Assembly: GCA_028687935.1 (NCBI GenBank)
Contig: JAQTZE010000007.1
Location: forward strand, 1-64,000
Reading direction: 5' to 3'
DNA: 64,000 nt
DNA from: Sulfurimonas sp.
GTDB taxonomy: Bacteria; Campylobacterota; Campylobacteria; Campylobacterales; Sulfurimonadaceae
The notes beneath the pieces are model-generated. The model was not told where the DNA came from, made no database searches, and worked only from the letters and a program-made list of their open reading frames with translations. Position 1 is the first letter of the stretch. Each line of letters starts with the position of its first letter. Below are positions 35,667 to 45,005 of this stretch, one piece after another. The position numbers and the translations under genes are program-made.

Positions 35667-37082
35667 ATGCTACATACTCTTTCTATAAGATCAAAAGAAC
35701 ATCTCTTGCAACTTTTAGTTTTTGCCATCGGTGTTGCAATATGGTTTGCCCCAGTCCCAGAAGGCCTAAAACCTCAGGCTTGGCATCTTTTTGCTATTTT
35801 TATCACTGCGATTTTGGCAGTGATAGTAAACGCAACTTCTATTCTCACCTCTTCAATCATCGCTTCATCACTCGCTGTTTTGACGGGTACACTTACTCCA
35901 CAGCAGGCATATAGCGGATTTGCAGAAGATTTTATCTTACTCATTATCGTTGCGTTTCTTATCGCCAGGGGTGTTATCAAATCAGGTCTTGGTAAACGCA
36001 TCGCCTTTCTTATCATCAAAAAATTTGGTAAATCAACTCTGGGACTCTCCTACTCCATTATCGCAGCAGATATGTTTATCTCTCCTGCGTTTCCAAGTAA
36101 TACAGCCCGCTCAGGCGTACTCTTTCCTATCGTAAATGCACTCGCCATAGACAGCGGTTCAAAGATAGCTGATGGAACAAGAAAAAAACTCGGTTCATAT
36201 CTCATGATGTCTTCTATGGCAGGACTTACACTCTCCTCAACACTTTGGCTTACAGCGATGGCTGCAAATCCTGCAGGAGCAAAAATGGCGCAAAGTTATG
36301 GGGTAGAGATAAGCTACGGCTCATGGGCTTTGGCTGCTTCTTTACCAATATTACTACTCTTTTTTCTCGTGCCTTGGATACTTTTTAAGATCTATCCGCC
36401 AGAAATTACTAAAACACCTAATGCACCAAAAATAGCACAAGAAGCTCTCACAAAAATGGGAAAAGTAAGCAAAAATGAGTGGACCATGGCGGCAACATTT
36501 ATTGGTATGGTCTTTTTGTGGGTGATGGCTGAATCTTTTGGATTTAACAAAACAGCCGTTGCGTTTATGGGTCTTGGAGTTTTGATGCTGAGTAATATCT
36601 TTACTTTAGAAGATATGAAAGAAGAAGGCAATGCCCTTGGAACGCTCATCTGGTTTGCTATACTCTTTTCTCTGAGTGTCAATCTCGATGCACTTGGCTT
36701 TATGTCTTGGATAGGGTCTAATATATCAGCGATGCTAGTTGGGCTCTCTTGGCCTTTTGTCTATCTCTCTTTGATACTCTCTTATGTGTTTATCCACTAT
36801 TTCTTTGTTTCACAAACAGCGCAGATGCTGGCTCTTTTTTCTGTCTTTTTGGGGGTTGGGATAAACACAGGAGTTCCTAGTGAGCTTATGGCTTTGATGC
36901 TTCTTTTTGCGACCAACTTCAACGCTATCATCACACCGCAAGGCTCTTCAGCAAATGTTATCTATGTGGGAAGCGGCTATATTGAAGCTGGGGAAATTTA
37001 TAAAGTAGGCGGTATTATCACGCTTGTCAATACCCTTGTATTTTTAAGTGTGGGAAGTGCGTGGATACTTTTTATCAGCTAA
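35667..37082 (+). CDS. SLC13/DASS family anion transporter
   Basis: Starting at the ATG behind AAAGGAGTACC, the protein has 471 residues and about 11-12 transmembrane helices. FPSNTARSGVLFP (about 141-153) is the first Ser-Asn-Thr substrate/sodium motif, and ITPQGSSANVIYVGSGY (about 425) the second. Such carriers import dicarboxylates, sulfate or phosphate with sodium. In an autotroph, dicarboxylate or sulfate are both plausible. Its stop codon is one arm of the 37080-37100 hairpin. Confidence 0.85.
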   Translation: MLHTLSIRSKEHLLQLLVFAIGVAIWFAPVPEGLKPQAWHLFAIFITAILAVIVNATSILTSSIIASSLAVLTGTLTPQQAYSGFAEDFILLIIVAFLIARGVIKSGLGKRIAFLIIKKFGKSTLGLSYSIIAADMFISPAFPSNTARSGVLFPIVNALAIDSGSKIADGTRKKLGSYLMMSSMAGLTLSSTLWLTAMAANPAGAKMAQSYGVEISYGSWALAASLPILLLFFLVPWILFKIYPPEITKTPNAPKIAQEALTKMGKVSKNEWTMAATFIGMVFLWVMAESFGFNKTAVAFMGLGVLMLSNIFTLEDMKEEGNALGTLIWFAILFSLSVNLDALGFMSWIGSNISAMLVGLSWPFVYLSLILSYVFIHYFFVSQTAQMLALFSVFLGVGINTGVPSELMALMLLFATNFNAIITPQGSSANVIYVGSGYIEAGEIYKVGGIITLVNTLVFLSVGSAWILFIS

Positions 37083-37100
37083 ACGCAACTCTTGCGTTTA
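37080..37100. terminator. Hairpin formed by two inverted AAACGCA heptamers, ending in both stop codons
   Basis: TAAACGCAA (37080-37088) and TTGCGTTTA (37092-37100) form a perfect nine-base stem with a three-base loop CTC. The left TAA is the stop of the transporter on the plus strand, and the right TTA is the stop of the CitE-like gene on the minus strand. Its position makes it a bidirectional terminator. The arrangement closely parallels inverted uptake sequences used as terminators in Neisseria and Haemophilus. Confidence 0.85.
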
Positions 37101-38036
37101 ATCCACTAAATCATGTAAAAGCGCCAAAGCACCTTTATAAATAGGCTCATCAATAAAACCATACTCTTCATCCACAAAGCCGCTCACACCCATCTCCTGA
37201 TGCATTTCAAAGAGTTTGATGATGATCTTGGCTCTGTTTATCTGTGCTTCTTCATTGACAAATATGAGATTGACCATCTCTACTTGCTTGGGTGAGATGC
37301 ACCCTTTTGCGTCATATCCCATTCCTTTTTCCAAAGAGAGCCATTTGCCAAATTCTACGAGATTTGTAAACTCCTGATAGACAAAAGAGACAGGTTTTAT
37401 ACCCATAGATTTACACGTCACAAGAAAATGTGAAAGCATATAAAGCATAGTCGGATTGTGGCGCTCGATGAGGTGATGTGAGAGTCTCATATCTGCAAAA
37501 AGATCAAAAATCCCCAGATAAAAAGTAGTGATTTTTTGACTTATTGCAAGTGAAGAGAGATTATGCCACGCCTCAGCGGTCTCTATAGAGAGGTGCAACT
37601 CCGTATCCTCGTTTAAAAGTGCCAAAACATTTCTCACCTGTTGCACACTTCGTATCTTTGGAACACGAATCGCATCTGGCATAAACTGGTTGAGATAGGT
37701 AATCTCTTCATAACCGCCCTCATCGAGTGCATTGACACGCACGACCAGTTTTTTGTCTGATTTTTGATGCAAAGACAAGAAAATAGCGCATAATACAAGG
37801 GCGAAAGGCTTCTCCTCTTTACTGACACCATCTTCGAGATTGAGCATAATACAATCTGCTTCTAGACTCTCTATTTTTGAGAGATGTTTGATATTGTTAC
37901 AAGAGAGCATAAGCACTGAAGAGAAGTTTTTATTGGCATTGAGTGTTCTTACTCTTGGAGTGGCTAAGGCATCAAGAGCCGCTAAATCTCTATTGGCGTA
38001 CGCTTCTTCTATTTTTTCAAAAAAATTATTTTGCAT
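37098..38036 (-). CDS. HpcH/HpaI (CitE-like) aldolase/lyase family protein
   Basis: This 312-residue TIM-barrel protein has LMLSCNNIKHLSKIESLEADCIMLNLEDGVS (about 41-72), RVNALDEGGYEE, and VPKIRSVQQVR, the metal- and CoA-ester-binding layout of CitE-type lyases. It lacks obvious citrate lyase partners. It could cleave malyl-CoA, citramalyl-CoA or a similar thioester; the substrate is unknown. The last part (about 220-312) has GYDAKGCISPKQV, usual for the family. It is followed by the cytochrome gene upstream on the same strand (11-base overlap). Confidence 0.8.
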   Translation of the reverse strand: MQNNFFEKIEEAYANRDLAALDALATPRVRTLNANKNFSSVLMLSCNNIKHLSKIESLEADCIMLNLEDGVSKEEKPFALVLCAIFLSLHQKSDKKLVVRVNALDEGGYEEITYLNQFMPDAIRVPKIRSVQQVRNVLALLNEDTELHLSIETAEAWHNLSSLAISQKITTFYLGIFDLFADMRLSHHLIERHNPTMLYMLSHFLVTCKSMGIKPVSFVYQEFTNLVEFGKWLSLEKGMGYDAKGCISPKQVEMVNLIFVNEEAQINRAKIIIKLFEMHQEMGVSGFVDEEYGFIDEPIYKGALALLHDLVD

Positions 38037-38625
38037 TTTTGGCCTCGGTTGCTTCTCTAAATAATGCGTTGATATCGATTGCTTCTGCAGGTTTCGTGTT
38101 TTCCTTTGGTTCTTCCACGACTTCTTTTGTCTCTTGCGTTTCGTTCACTTCTTTTGTTTCATGGACTTCTTTAATCTCTTTTGTTTCGTTGACTTCTTTT
38201 GTTTCACTCACTTTTTTTGCTTCTTGTGCTTTTTTGACTTTTTCTGCTTCTTGTGCTTTTTTCTTCTCTTGTGCTTCTTTGAGTTCTTGTGCTTTTTTCA
38301 ACTCTTCTTGATTGAGATAAAAATAGAGTGCACTGATCTCTTTTGGAGTTAAAAAGTAACGAGGCATGCTATCAATTCTGCTGTTGAGCGCTTTATAAAA
38401 CGCAGCATAATCAAGCTTATCTATAGCTGGTCCGCCAAAACTTTTTTGTATTTTTTTATGCGTATAGTTCGCTACAATCTTCCCTTTGCCTTGATCTCCA
38501 TGGCAGTGCTGACACCCAATCCCCCGTGGGTTTTTATAGAGTTGTGCTGCGTACTCTTCTTGTGTAATAAAGCTAGTTTTTGCATACAAAAAAAGTGGTA
38601 AAGTTAAAAAAAGTATATATTTCAT
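38026..38625 (-). CDS. Periplasmic c-type cytochrome with a Glu/Lys-rich repeat tail
   Basis: Starting at the second ATG (38623-38625, MKYILFLTLPLFLYA) the protein has 199 residues with a cleavable signal. One haem site (GCQHCHGDQG, about 32) and a methionine ligand region (YFLTPKEISALYFYL) give a small class I cytochrome of about 100 residues. A highly charged repeat follows (about 105-180: KKAQEA, KKVSETKEVNETKE and so on), which is probably a helical stalk. The nucleotide repeats run over about 38130-38300. It may anchor or space the haem domain. Confidence 0.8.
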   Translation of the reverse strand: MKYILFLTLPLFLYAKTSFITQEEYAAQLYKNPRGIGCQHCHGDQGKGKIVANYTHKKIQKSFGGPAIDKLDYAAFYKALNSRIDSMPRYFLTPKEISALYFYLNQEELKKAQELKEAQEKKKAQEAEKVKKAQEAKKVSETKEVNETKEIKEVHETKEVNETQETKEVVEEPKENTKPAEAIDINALFREATEAKNAK

Positions 38626-38657
38626 CTCAAAGCGACCTTTTATCATTTAGACGGTAT

Positions 38658-38663
38658 TATAAT
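38658..38663 (+). promoter_or_regulatory. Probable -10 box for the folD run
   Basis: TATAAT lies at 38658-38663, 25 bases before the folD ATG. Confidence 0.5.
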
Positions 38664-38687
38664 AGAAAATTTATTTATGGGGTTTAA

Positions 38688-39545
38688 ATGACACTTCTTG
38701 ATGGAAAAGCACTCTCACAAAAGATAGAACTCGGCGTTCATGCTGGCGTAAAAGAACTCAAAAGCAAAACAGGTTCAGTTCCTGGACTCGCTGTTATTTT
38801 AGTTGGGCAAGACCCAGCAAGTGCTGCGTATGTAAACATGAAAAAGAAAGCATGTGACCGTGTAGGATTTTATTCCGTGACACACGAAATGCCTGAAGAT
38901 ATCTCACAAGATGCAATAGAAAATACAATTAAAATGATGAATAACAATCCAAATATCGATGGAATACTTATCCAACTTCCTCTTCCAAAACAGATAGATA
39001 CAACAAAAATATTAGAACTTGTAGACCCAAGTAAAGACGTTGACGGCTTTCATCCATACAATGTAGGAAGACTCGCAACTGGACTTGATGGCTTCGTTCC
39101 ATGTACACCGCTTGGTGTTATGAAACTTTTAGAAGAGTACAATATCGATCCAAAAGGAAAAAACTGTTGTGTTGTCGGTGCTTCAAATATCGTTGGAAAA
39201 CCTATGGCTGCCCTACTTCTCAACGCAAACGCAACGGTTGAAATCTGTCATATCTTCACAGATGATCTGAAAAAACATACCCTAAACGCAGATATCATTC
39301 TCGTGGGTGTTGGTGTTATCAATCTTATCAAAGAAGATATGGTAAAAGATGGTGCGATTATCATCGATATCGGTATCAACAGAGCAGACAACGGTAAACT
39401 TGTGGGCGATGTTGATTATGAAAACGTAAGTACAAAATGCTCTTATATCACGCCTGTTCCAGGTGGTGTCGGCCCGATGACTATCGCCATGCTTCTAAGC
39501 AACACACTCAAAGCTGCACAAATAAATTACAAAGAAAAGAACTAA
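38688..39545 (+). CDS. folD: Bifunctional methylenetetrahydrofolate dehydrogenase/cyclohydrolase
   Basis: The 285-residue protein has YVNMKKKACDRVGF with the catalytic lysine (about 52-65), ILIQLPLPK, DVDGFHPYNVG, and the NADP site VVGASNIVGKPMA (about 163). It ends with TPVPGGVGPMTIAML. It interconverts methylene- and formyl-THF. It opens the run folD-lepB-M50-rpiB-hyp-apt, which I recall as the order of HP0577-HP0572 in H. pylori. Confidence 0.96.
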   Translation: MTLLDGKALSQKIELGVHAGVKELKSKTGSVPGLAVILVGQDPASAAYVNMKKKACDRVGFYSVTHEMPEDISQDAIENTIKMMNNNPNIDGILIQLPLPKQIDTTKILELVDPSKDVDGFHPYNVGRLATGLDGFVPCTPLGVMKLLEEYNIDPKGKNCCVVGASNIVGKPMAALLLNANATVEICHIFTDDLKKHTLNADIILVGVGVINLIKEDMVKDGAIIIDIGINRADNGKLVGDVDYENVSTKCSYITPVPGGVGPMTIAMLLSNTLKAAQINYKEKN

Positions 39546-40355
39546 ATGAAAAAAGCCCTACACAAAGCGTATAAATTTTCAAACTCATGGACCGGAACTG
39601 TTATCATAGTTCTTTTTGTTATATTTTTTATAGCACAAGCCTTTAGAATCCCTTCTGGTTCGATGAAAGACTCACTCCTTATTGGTGATCATCTTTTTGC
39701 CAAAAAATTTGCATACGGTATCTCTATGCCACATATTCCTTTTCTTGAACTCTCTATCATGCCGTGGAGCGACAAGCTGCGTTTGATAGATGGGGACAAA
39801 CCAGAACGTGGAGATATTATCATCTTCCGCTATCCTGGTAATGTCAAACAACACTTTGTCAAGCGCTGTGTCGGACTTCCTGGAGATGAGCTTTTTATAG
39901 ACAACAAAGACCTCTATCTACACCATGCAGAGGGCAATGAATGGATTTTAGAACACTTTAAAGGTTATGAAACTATCACGCTTGCGGACAAAATCTGGGT
40001 AAAAAATCCTTATATGAAAGAGCATCCAGGTATCCACCATGATGAGAAAATCATCAACAACGGTATCTACCCGACACCTCTGTTTTATTTTTCTCCTATC
40101 AAAGTTCCAGAGGGCGAATATTTTATGATGGGTGACAACCGTGATCACTCTAATGATAGCCGTTTTTGGGGTTCTGTTCCTTATGATAATATCGAAGGGA
40201 CACCTTGGTTTATCTACTTCTCTATCAGTGAGGATTGGGAAATCAGATGGGATCGTATAGGGAAAACACCGACAGACCTTGAAGCTCCCGAACATTTGGA
40301 CCTAGCTATCAAAGATCGCCGTAAAACAGAAAAAGATGATCATGGAATCTATTGA
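39546..40355 (+). CDS. lepB: Signal peptidase I
   Basis: The 269-residue protein has one N-terminal transmembrane helix (about 18-33), the catalytic serine in RIPSGSMKDSL (about 33-43), the general-base lysine in KQHFVKRCVGLPGDE (about 105), and box E GDNRDHSNDSRFWG (about 200). It cleaves Sec signal peptides. It lies one codon behind folD and overlaps the M50 protease. Confidence 0.96.
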   Translation: MKKALHKAYKFSNSWTGTVIIVLFVIFFIAQAFRIPSGSMKDSLLIGDHLFAKKFAYGISMPHIPFLELSIMPWSDKLRLIDGDKPERGDIIIFRYPGNVKQHFVKRCVGLPGDELFIDNKDLYLHHAEGNEWILEHFKGYETITLADKIWVKNPYMKEHPGIHHDEKIINNGIYPTPLFYFSPIKVPEGEYFMMGDNRDHSNDSRFWGSVPYDNIEGTPWFIYFSISEDWEIRWDRIGKTPTDLEAPEHLDLAIKDRRKTEKDDHGIY

Positions 40356-41019
40356 TATTCTCAAAATCGCAGCCGCTGTACTAGCCCTTGCAATAGCAAT
40401 TATCGGGCATGAAATCATGCATGGCTGGGTTGCATACAAGTATGGAGATTTTACTGCAAAAAACGCAGGCAGGCTCTCTATAAATCCACTTATCCATGTG
40501 GACTTGGTTGGGACTATTATCGTTCCTGCTACGATGTATTTTTTGCCTATGCTCTTGGGGGCTGATAGCGGATTTTTATTTGGCTGGGCAAAACCCGTGC
40601 CTATAAATACTGCTACCGTTATACGAAACGCAGGCTATAATGGAGCGATGCAAGTGGATCTAGCAGGTATCGTTTACAACTTTACCTTAGCAGTTTTTGC
40701 TTCTATCTTTCTAGTAGCGATGAGTGCACCGACTTCTGTGGATGGTTTGGCATATATATTTTTATATCTGCTTGTCTATCAATTGCTTATTATCAATGTG
40801 GTTCTTGGAGTTTTCAATCTTCTCCCTATTCCACAGTTTGATGGAGCGCATTTTTTGATGCACCTTTCACTCAAATACAAGATAAACGCAGTCGCTGAAT
40901 TTTTTTATAAAAATGAGCGTTATGGCATCATTATCGTACTTATTGTACTGATGACACCGCTCAAAGATTATCTGTTGCTACTTCCAGTACGCACGATATT
41001 GCAACTACTCACAACATAA
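40336..41019 (+). CDS. Site-2-type (M50) membrane metalloprotease, FwdE-lacking short form
   Basis: The 227-residue polytopic protein has the zinc motif GHEIMHGW (about 23-30) and a second conserved site LLPIPQFDGAHFL (about 160-172), giving the third ligand aspartate. It belongs to the short site-2 protease group without PDZ domains. Two in-frame ATGs (40336, 40342) are possible, both inside the lepB end. Such proteases cut membrane-spanning substrates; the target is unknown. The order lepB-M50-rpiB is conserved in Helicobacter. Confidence 0.85.
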   Translation: MIMESIDILKIAAAVLALAIAIIGHEIMHGWVAYKYGDFTAKNAGRLSINPLIHVDLVGTIIVPATMYFLPMLLGADSGFLFGWAKPVPINTATVIRNAGYNGAMQVDLAGIVYNFTLAVFASIFLVAMSAPTSVDGLAYIFLYLLVYQLLIINVVLGVFNLLPIPQFDGAHFLMHLSLKYKINAVAEFFYKNERYGIIIVLIVLMTPLKDYLLLLPVRTILQLLTT

Positions 41020-41033
41020 ATAAAGGAACAAAA

Positions 41034-41465
41034 ATGAAATTTTATATAGCTACAGACCACGCAGGAATTGACTTAAAAGATTACACAGTAGAACTTTTAA
41101 AACAAAAAGGACATGAGGTTATCGATCTTGGACCTTTTTCTAAAGAGAGAGTTGACTATCCTGATTATGCCCACAAAGTCGCTATAAGTGTTTTAGAAGA
41201 TGCAGGCACACAAGGTATACTTATCTGCGGTTCTGGTATTGGAATGAGCGTTGCTGCAAATCGTCATGCGGGTATCCGTGCGGCACTCTGCCACGATGCA
41301 TACACGGCAAGCGTAGCACGTGGACACAATGATGCGAATATTTTATGTTTTGGTGAGCGTATTATCGGAAAAGGTGTCGCAGAATCTATTATAGATGCGT
41401 GGCTTGCAGGTAGTTTTGAAGGTGGTCGTCACTGTGGTAGAGTTGAAAAAATAGAAATTTTATAG
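41034..41465 (+). CDS. rpiB: Ribose-5-phosphate isomerase B
   Basis: The 143-residue protein has ATDHAGIDLK (about 4-13), the active-site cysteine in GILICGSGIGMSVAANR (about 61-77) and HNDANILCFGER (about 96). It interconverts ribose 5-phosphate and ribulose 5-phosphate. RBS is AAAGGA. Length is standard. Confidence 0.95.
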   Translation: MKFYIATDHAGIDLKDYTVELLKQKGHEVIDLGPFSKERVDYPDYAHKVAISVLEDAGTQGILICGSGIGMSVAANRHAGIRAALCHDAYTASVARGHNDANILCFGERIIGKGVAESIIDAWLAGSFEGGRHCGRVEKIEIL

Positions 41466-41484
41466 AGTCAAAAAAGGATACGCT

Positions 41485-41817
41485 ATGTTTTGGGAATGGT
41501 CACTTTTAACAATACTTTCGATGCTCTCTGTCTATCTCTTTGTGAAGATGTTTTATTTTAAAAGCATTACAAACAAAGAGCAAAGAGGTAATGATCTTAT
41601 GAAACTTACGCTCAAAGAGGCGGAAATACTCATACGAAAATATCAGATACAACTCCAACGAGCACTCGGAAATGTTGATATATTAAGTGAGGAGCTCGCT
41701 AAACTCAGAAATGAGCTCAAAGTCCTCAAACAAAGAAACTCTAAACATAGACAAGAAACAGATCGTCTCAATGGCAAAATAAAAGCACTTGAGAGTAGAA
41801 TAGACGCATTACTCTAG
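41485..41817 (+). CDS. Membrane-anchored coiled-coil protein
   Basis: The 110-residue protein has one transmembrane helix near the N terminus ([20 protein letters not shown]) and then a coiled coil to the end ([30 protein letters not shown]). I recognise no family. A hypothetical gene is also found between rpiB and apt in H. pylori (HP0573 by memory), so it may be conserved by position. RBS AAAGG. Confidence 0.7.
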   Translation: MFWEWSLLTILSMLSVYLFVKMFYFKSITNKEQRGNDLMKLTLKEAEILIRKYQIQLQRALGNVDILSEELAKLRNELKVLKQRNSKHRQETDRLNGKIKALESRIDALL

Positions 41818-41825
41818 GAGATAAT

Positions 41826-42374
41826 ATGACATTAAGTAATACTGAGAGAAAAATCATTGAAAACTCTATCCGAGATATCAAAGATTTTCCAAAACCGGGA
41901 ATAGTATTTAAGGATATCACAACACTTTTGAGCGACAAAGAAGCGTATGGCGTTTTGATGAACCATCTCTACCAGAAATACAAAGACTATAATCTAGACT
42001 TTGTCGCAGGTATCGATGCACGAGGATTTATCTTTGGAGCGGCTCTTGCGCAGATGTTGGGTGTAGGTTTTGTCCCTATTAGAAAAAAAGGCAAACTTCC
42101 CTATACAACTATCAGCGAAAAATATTCTCTAGAATATGGTGTGGATGAAGTCGAGATCCACCTTGATGCTTTTAGAGATATCAAAAACGCAAGAGTCCTT
42201 CTTATAGATGATCTTATCGCGACAGGCGGAACTGCAAACGCAGCGGCAAAACTTATCAACAAAGCCGGAGCGCAGTGTATCGAAGCATGTTTTATCATCG
42301 CTCTCGCTTTTTTAGAGGGGCAAAAAATTTTACAAGAGCAGACTGAAGTCTACTCGCTTATAGAGGTTCATTAA
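41826..42374 (+). CDS. apt: Adenine phosphoribosyltransferase
   Basis: This 182-residue enzyme has [15 protein letters not shown] (about 21-35), the PRPP loop [17 protein letters not shown] (about 124-140) and [12 protein letters not shown] (about 62). It salvages adenine to AMP. Its last base is the first base of trpB start overlap, so the two are coupled. Confidence 0.95.
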   Translation: MTLSNTERKIIENSIRDIKDFPKPGIVFKDITTLLSDKEAYGVLMNHLYQKYKDYNLDFVAGIDARGFIFGAALAQMLGVGFVPIRKKGKLPYTTISEKYSLEYGVDEVEIHLDAFRDIKNARVLLIDDLIATGGTANAAAKLINKAGAQCIEACFIIALAFLEGQKILQEQTEVYSLIEVH

Positions 42375-43573
42375 TGTATATTCCTAGTAAATCAAAATTT
42401 GATCCGGATGAAGATGGACATTTTGGCATCTTTGGCGGTAGATATGTGCCTGAGACACTTATGCCAGCACTCAAGCAACTCAAAGAAGAGTATGAAGCAA
42501 TTCGTTTTGACAAAAACTTTTGGCAAGAAGTTGACTACTATCTCAAAGATTATGTAGGTCGTCCTTCTCCTTTGTACTTTGCAGAGAATATCTCTAAAGA
42601 GCTTGGAGCAAAAGTTTACTTCAAACGCGAAGATCTGAACCATACAGGTGCACATAAAGTCAATAACGTTATCGCTCAAGGCCTTATGGCAAAGCGTCTA
42701 GGCTATACTAAAGTTATCGCTGAAACAGGGGCCGGACAGCACGGTGTAGCAACGGCTACGATAGCTGCCCTGCTCGGACTTGAATGTGAGATATTTATGG
42801 GTGCAAAAGATGTAAAACGTCAAGAGCTCAATGTCTTTCGTATGAAACTCCTCGGGGCAAAGGTAAACGCAGTCGAGAGTGGAAGTAAAACACTCAAAGA
42901 CGCGATGAACGATGCCATCCGCCACTGGGTAACAAACGCAAGAGATACTTTTTATATCATAGGAACCGTCGCAGGACCGCACCCTTACCCAATGATGGTT
43001 CGTGACTTTCAAGCCATCATAGGCTACGAAGCACGTGCACAGATACTTGAAAAAGAGAACCGTCTTCCTGATCATGTTATCGCATGTATCGGTGGCGGCT
43101 CAAACGCAATCGGAATCTTCCAGCACTTTTTAGAAGACAAAGAGGTGGAGTGTATCGGCATCGAAGCTGGTGGACTTGGCGTAGAGACCGACAAGCACGG
43201 CTGTTCTTTAGAAAAAGGACGTCCTGGCGTACTTCATGGGCAGATGACCTATCTACTACAAGATGAAGATGGTCAGATTCAAGAGGCTCACTCTATCTCT
43301 GCGGGACTTGATTATCCAGGTATTGGACCTGAGCATGCGTTTCACAAAGAAAATCTCTCTGTGAGTTATGATAATATCACAGATCAAGAGGCGCTTGATG
43401 CTTTTGTATGGCTCTCACGAAAAGAGGGAATTATTCCTGCATTTGAGAGCTCACATGCAGTTGCATATCTCAAAAAACTGCCAAACATCAAAAACAAACT
43501 CATCATCGTCAATATGTCAGGACGCGGTGATAAAGATATGATTCAAGCAAAAGATTTGCTTCATTTTGACTAA
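42374..43573 (+). CDS. trpB: Tryptophan synthase beta chain
   Basis: The 399-residue PLP enzyme carries [16 protein letters not shown], the lysine in [10 protein letters not shown] (about 92-96), [11 protein letters not shown] (about 115) and [10 protein letters not shown] (about 236). It condenses indole and serine. trpA is not nearby. It sits between apt and pepA, where H. pylori and C. jejuni have a DedA family gene, by memory; so this is a lone trpB in a housekeeping block. Its length and the KVNN motif are those of the normal TrpB1 type. Confidence 0.95.
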   Translation: MYIPSKSKFDPDEDGHFGIFGGRYVPETLMPALKQLKEEYEAIRFDKNFWQEVDYYLKDYVGRPSPLYFAENISKELGAKVYFKREDLNHTGAHKVNNVIAQGLMAKRLGYTKVIAETGAGQHGVATATIAALLGLECEIFMGAKDVKRQELNVFRMKLLGAKVNAVESGSKTLKDAMNDAIRHWVTNARDTFYIIGTVAGPHPYPMMVRDFQAIIGYEARAQILEKENRLPDHVIACIGGGSNAIGIFQHFLEDKEVECIGIEAGGLGVETDKHGCSLEKGRPGVLHGQMTYLLQDEDGQIQEAHSISAGLDYPGIGPEHAFHKENLSVSYDNITDQEALDAFVWLSRKEGIIPAFESSHAVAYLKKLPNIKNKLIIVNMSGRGDKDMIQAKDLLHFD

Positions 43574-43584
43574 AAGAGGAAACT

Positions 43585-45000
43585 ATGAATATCAAACTGT
43601 CTAAAAAAAATATTAACGAGCTCGATGCAGATATCTTTCTTGCGTTTGTAAGTGAAAAAGATCTCAAAGCACATGAGCAAGGAAAGCTTTTAACGCAAGC
43701 AGGCTTCAAAGGCGAGCAAGATACACTCTGTTTTTTACATGAGCAAGGTCTGCTTGTTTGTGGTGTTGAAAGTGAAACAAAAGATGAGCTCAGAAGTGCG
43801 GCTTCTGTCGCCATCAAAGCGCTCAAAGCATCTAATTATAAGAGTGTGAAAGTACTCTGCGAATCGACTACGCTTATAAGCGCTCTTGTTGAGGGTTTTG
43901 TTCTTGGCGGTTATGAGTATACAAAATACAAATCCCAGCCAAAAAAAGCTGCACTGAAGAAGATAAGTATCTCTTGCGGTGAGGCTGACTTTGCCTCTTT
44001 AGAAGCTGCGTTTGATGCAGCAATCATTGTTGCAAACGCAACAAACTTTACACGAGATATCGTCAATGAAATTCCAGAAGATCTTAATCCACCTTCGTTT
44101 GCAAAACTTGCAAAAGAGCTTGCAAAAACAAATAATCTCGGCTGTGAAATCCTCGGCGAAAAAGAGCTTGATGCCCAGAATATGCACTCAATGCTAGCAG
44201 TTGGGCGTGCTTCAAGACATGAGAGCCAACTTATTCATCTCAGCTACAAACCAAAAAATGCTAAAAAGATCATCTCTCTTGTCGGCAAAGGTTTGACATA
44301 CGATAGTGGTGGGCTTAGCCTCAAAGCTGCAACATCTATGGTAACTATGAAGATGGATAAAGCAGGTGGATGTGCTGTTCTTGGAATGATGAAAGTAGCA
44401 AGTGAACTCAAACTCGATATCGAAATTCATGTCTTTATCGGCGCAGTTGAAAACATGATAGGCGGCGATGCATATAAACCTGATGATGTTCTTGTCTCAC
44501 GTAGCGGCACAACTATCGAAGTGAGAAATACAGATGCAGAGGGTCGTTTAGTGCTTGCTGACGTACTTGATTATGCACAGGAGAAAGTAAAAGCAGATTA
44601 TCTCTTTGACTTTGCAACACTTACGGGTGCATGTATGGTTGCTCTTGGGCAATATACAACTGGAATCATGGGACACTCAAGCGCACTCAAACACACTATC
44701 TTTGAATCGGCAAACAACTCTGGAGAGCTTGTTGGTTCTCTTCCTTTTAATCAACACCTCAAAAAGCTACTCAAAAGTGAGATAGCTGACATCTCAAATA
44801 CCTCTTCAAAACCTTACGGCGGAGCGATAACTGCAGGACTTTTCCTCGATAAGTTTATCAAAGAAGAGAACAAAGAGAAGTGGCTACACTTTGACATCGC
44901 AGGTTCTGCTTATACAGAGACTCCTTGGGATTGTAATGGTTATGGCGCTACGGGTGCGGCAGTACGTATGATAAGTGACTTTTTGAAAAATATTAAATAA
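43585..45000 (+). CDS. pepA: Leucyl aminopeptidase
   Basis: The 471-residue M17 peptidase has VGKGLTYDSGGLSLK (about 232-246), the metal site MDKAGG (about 255) and NTDAEGRLVLADVL (about 312-325). It frees N-terminal residues with two divalent metals. The order pepA-ychF is conserved in relatives; here a DUF3465 gene and the Wadjet island separate them. Confidence 0.95.
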   Translation: MNIKLSKKNINELDADIFLAFVSEKDLKAHEQGKLLTQAGFKGEQDTLCFLHEQGLLVCGVESETKDELRSAASVAIKALKASNYKSVKVLCESTTLISALVEGFVLGGYEYTKYKSQPKKAALKKISISCGEADFASLEAAFDAAIIVANATNFTRDIVNEIPEDLNPPSFAKLAKELAKTNNLGCEILGEKELDAQNMHSMLAVGRASRHESQLIHLSYKPKNAKKIISLVGKGLTYDSGGLSLKAATSMVTMKMDKAGGCAVLGMMKVASELKLDIEIHVFIGAVENMIGGDAYKPDDVLVSRSGTTIEVRNTDAEGRLVLADVLDYAQEKVKADYLFDFATLTGACMVALGQYTTGIMGHSSALKHTIFESANNSGELVGSLPFNQHLKKLLKSEIADISNTSSKPYGGAITAGLFLDKFIKEENKEKWLHFDIAGSAYTETPWDCNGYGATGAAVRMISDFLKNIK

Positions 45001-45005
45001 TCTCT

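Noticed and set aside
38130-38300. Tandem repeats as a CRISPR-like array
   Set aside because: The repeats are in frame and encode the Glu/Lys-rich tail of a cytochrome; there are no unique spacers of constant length.
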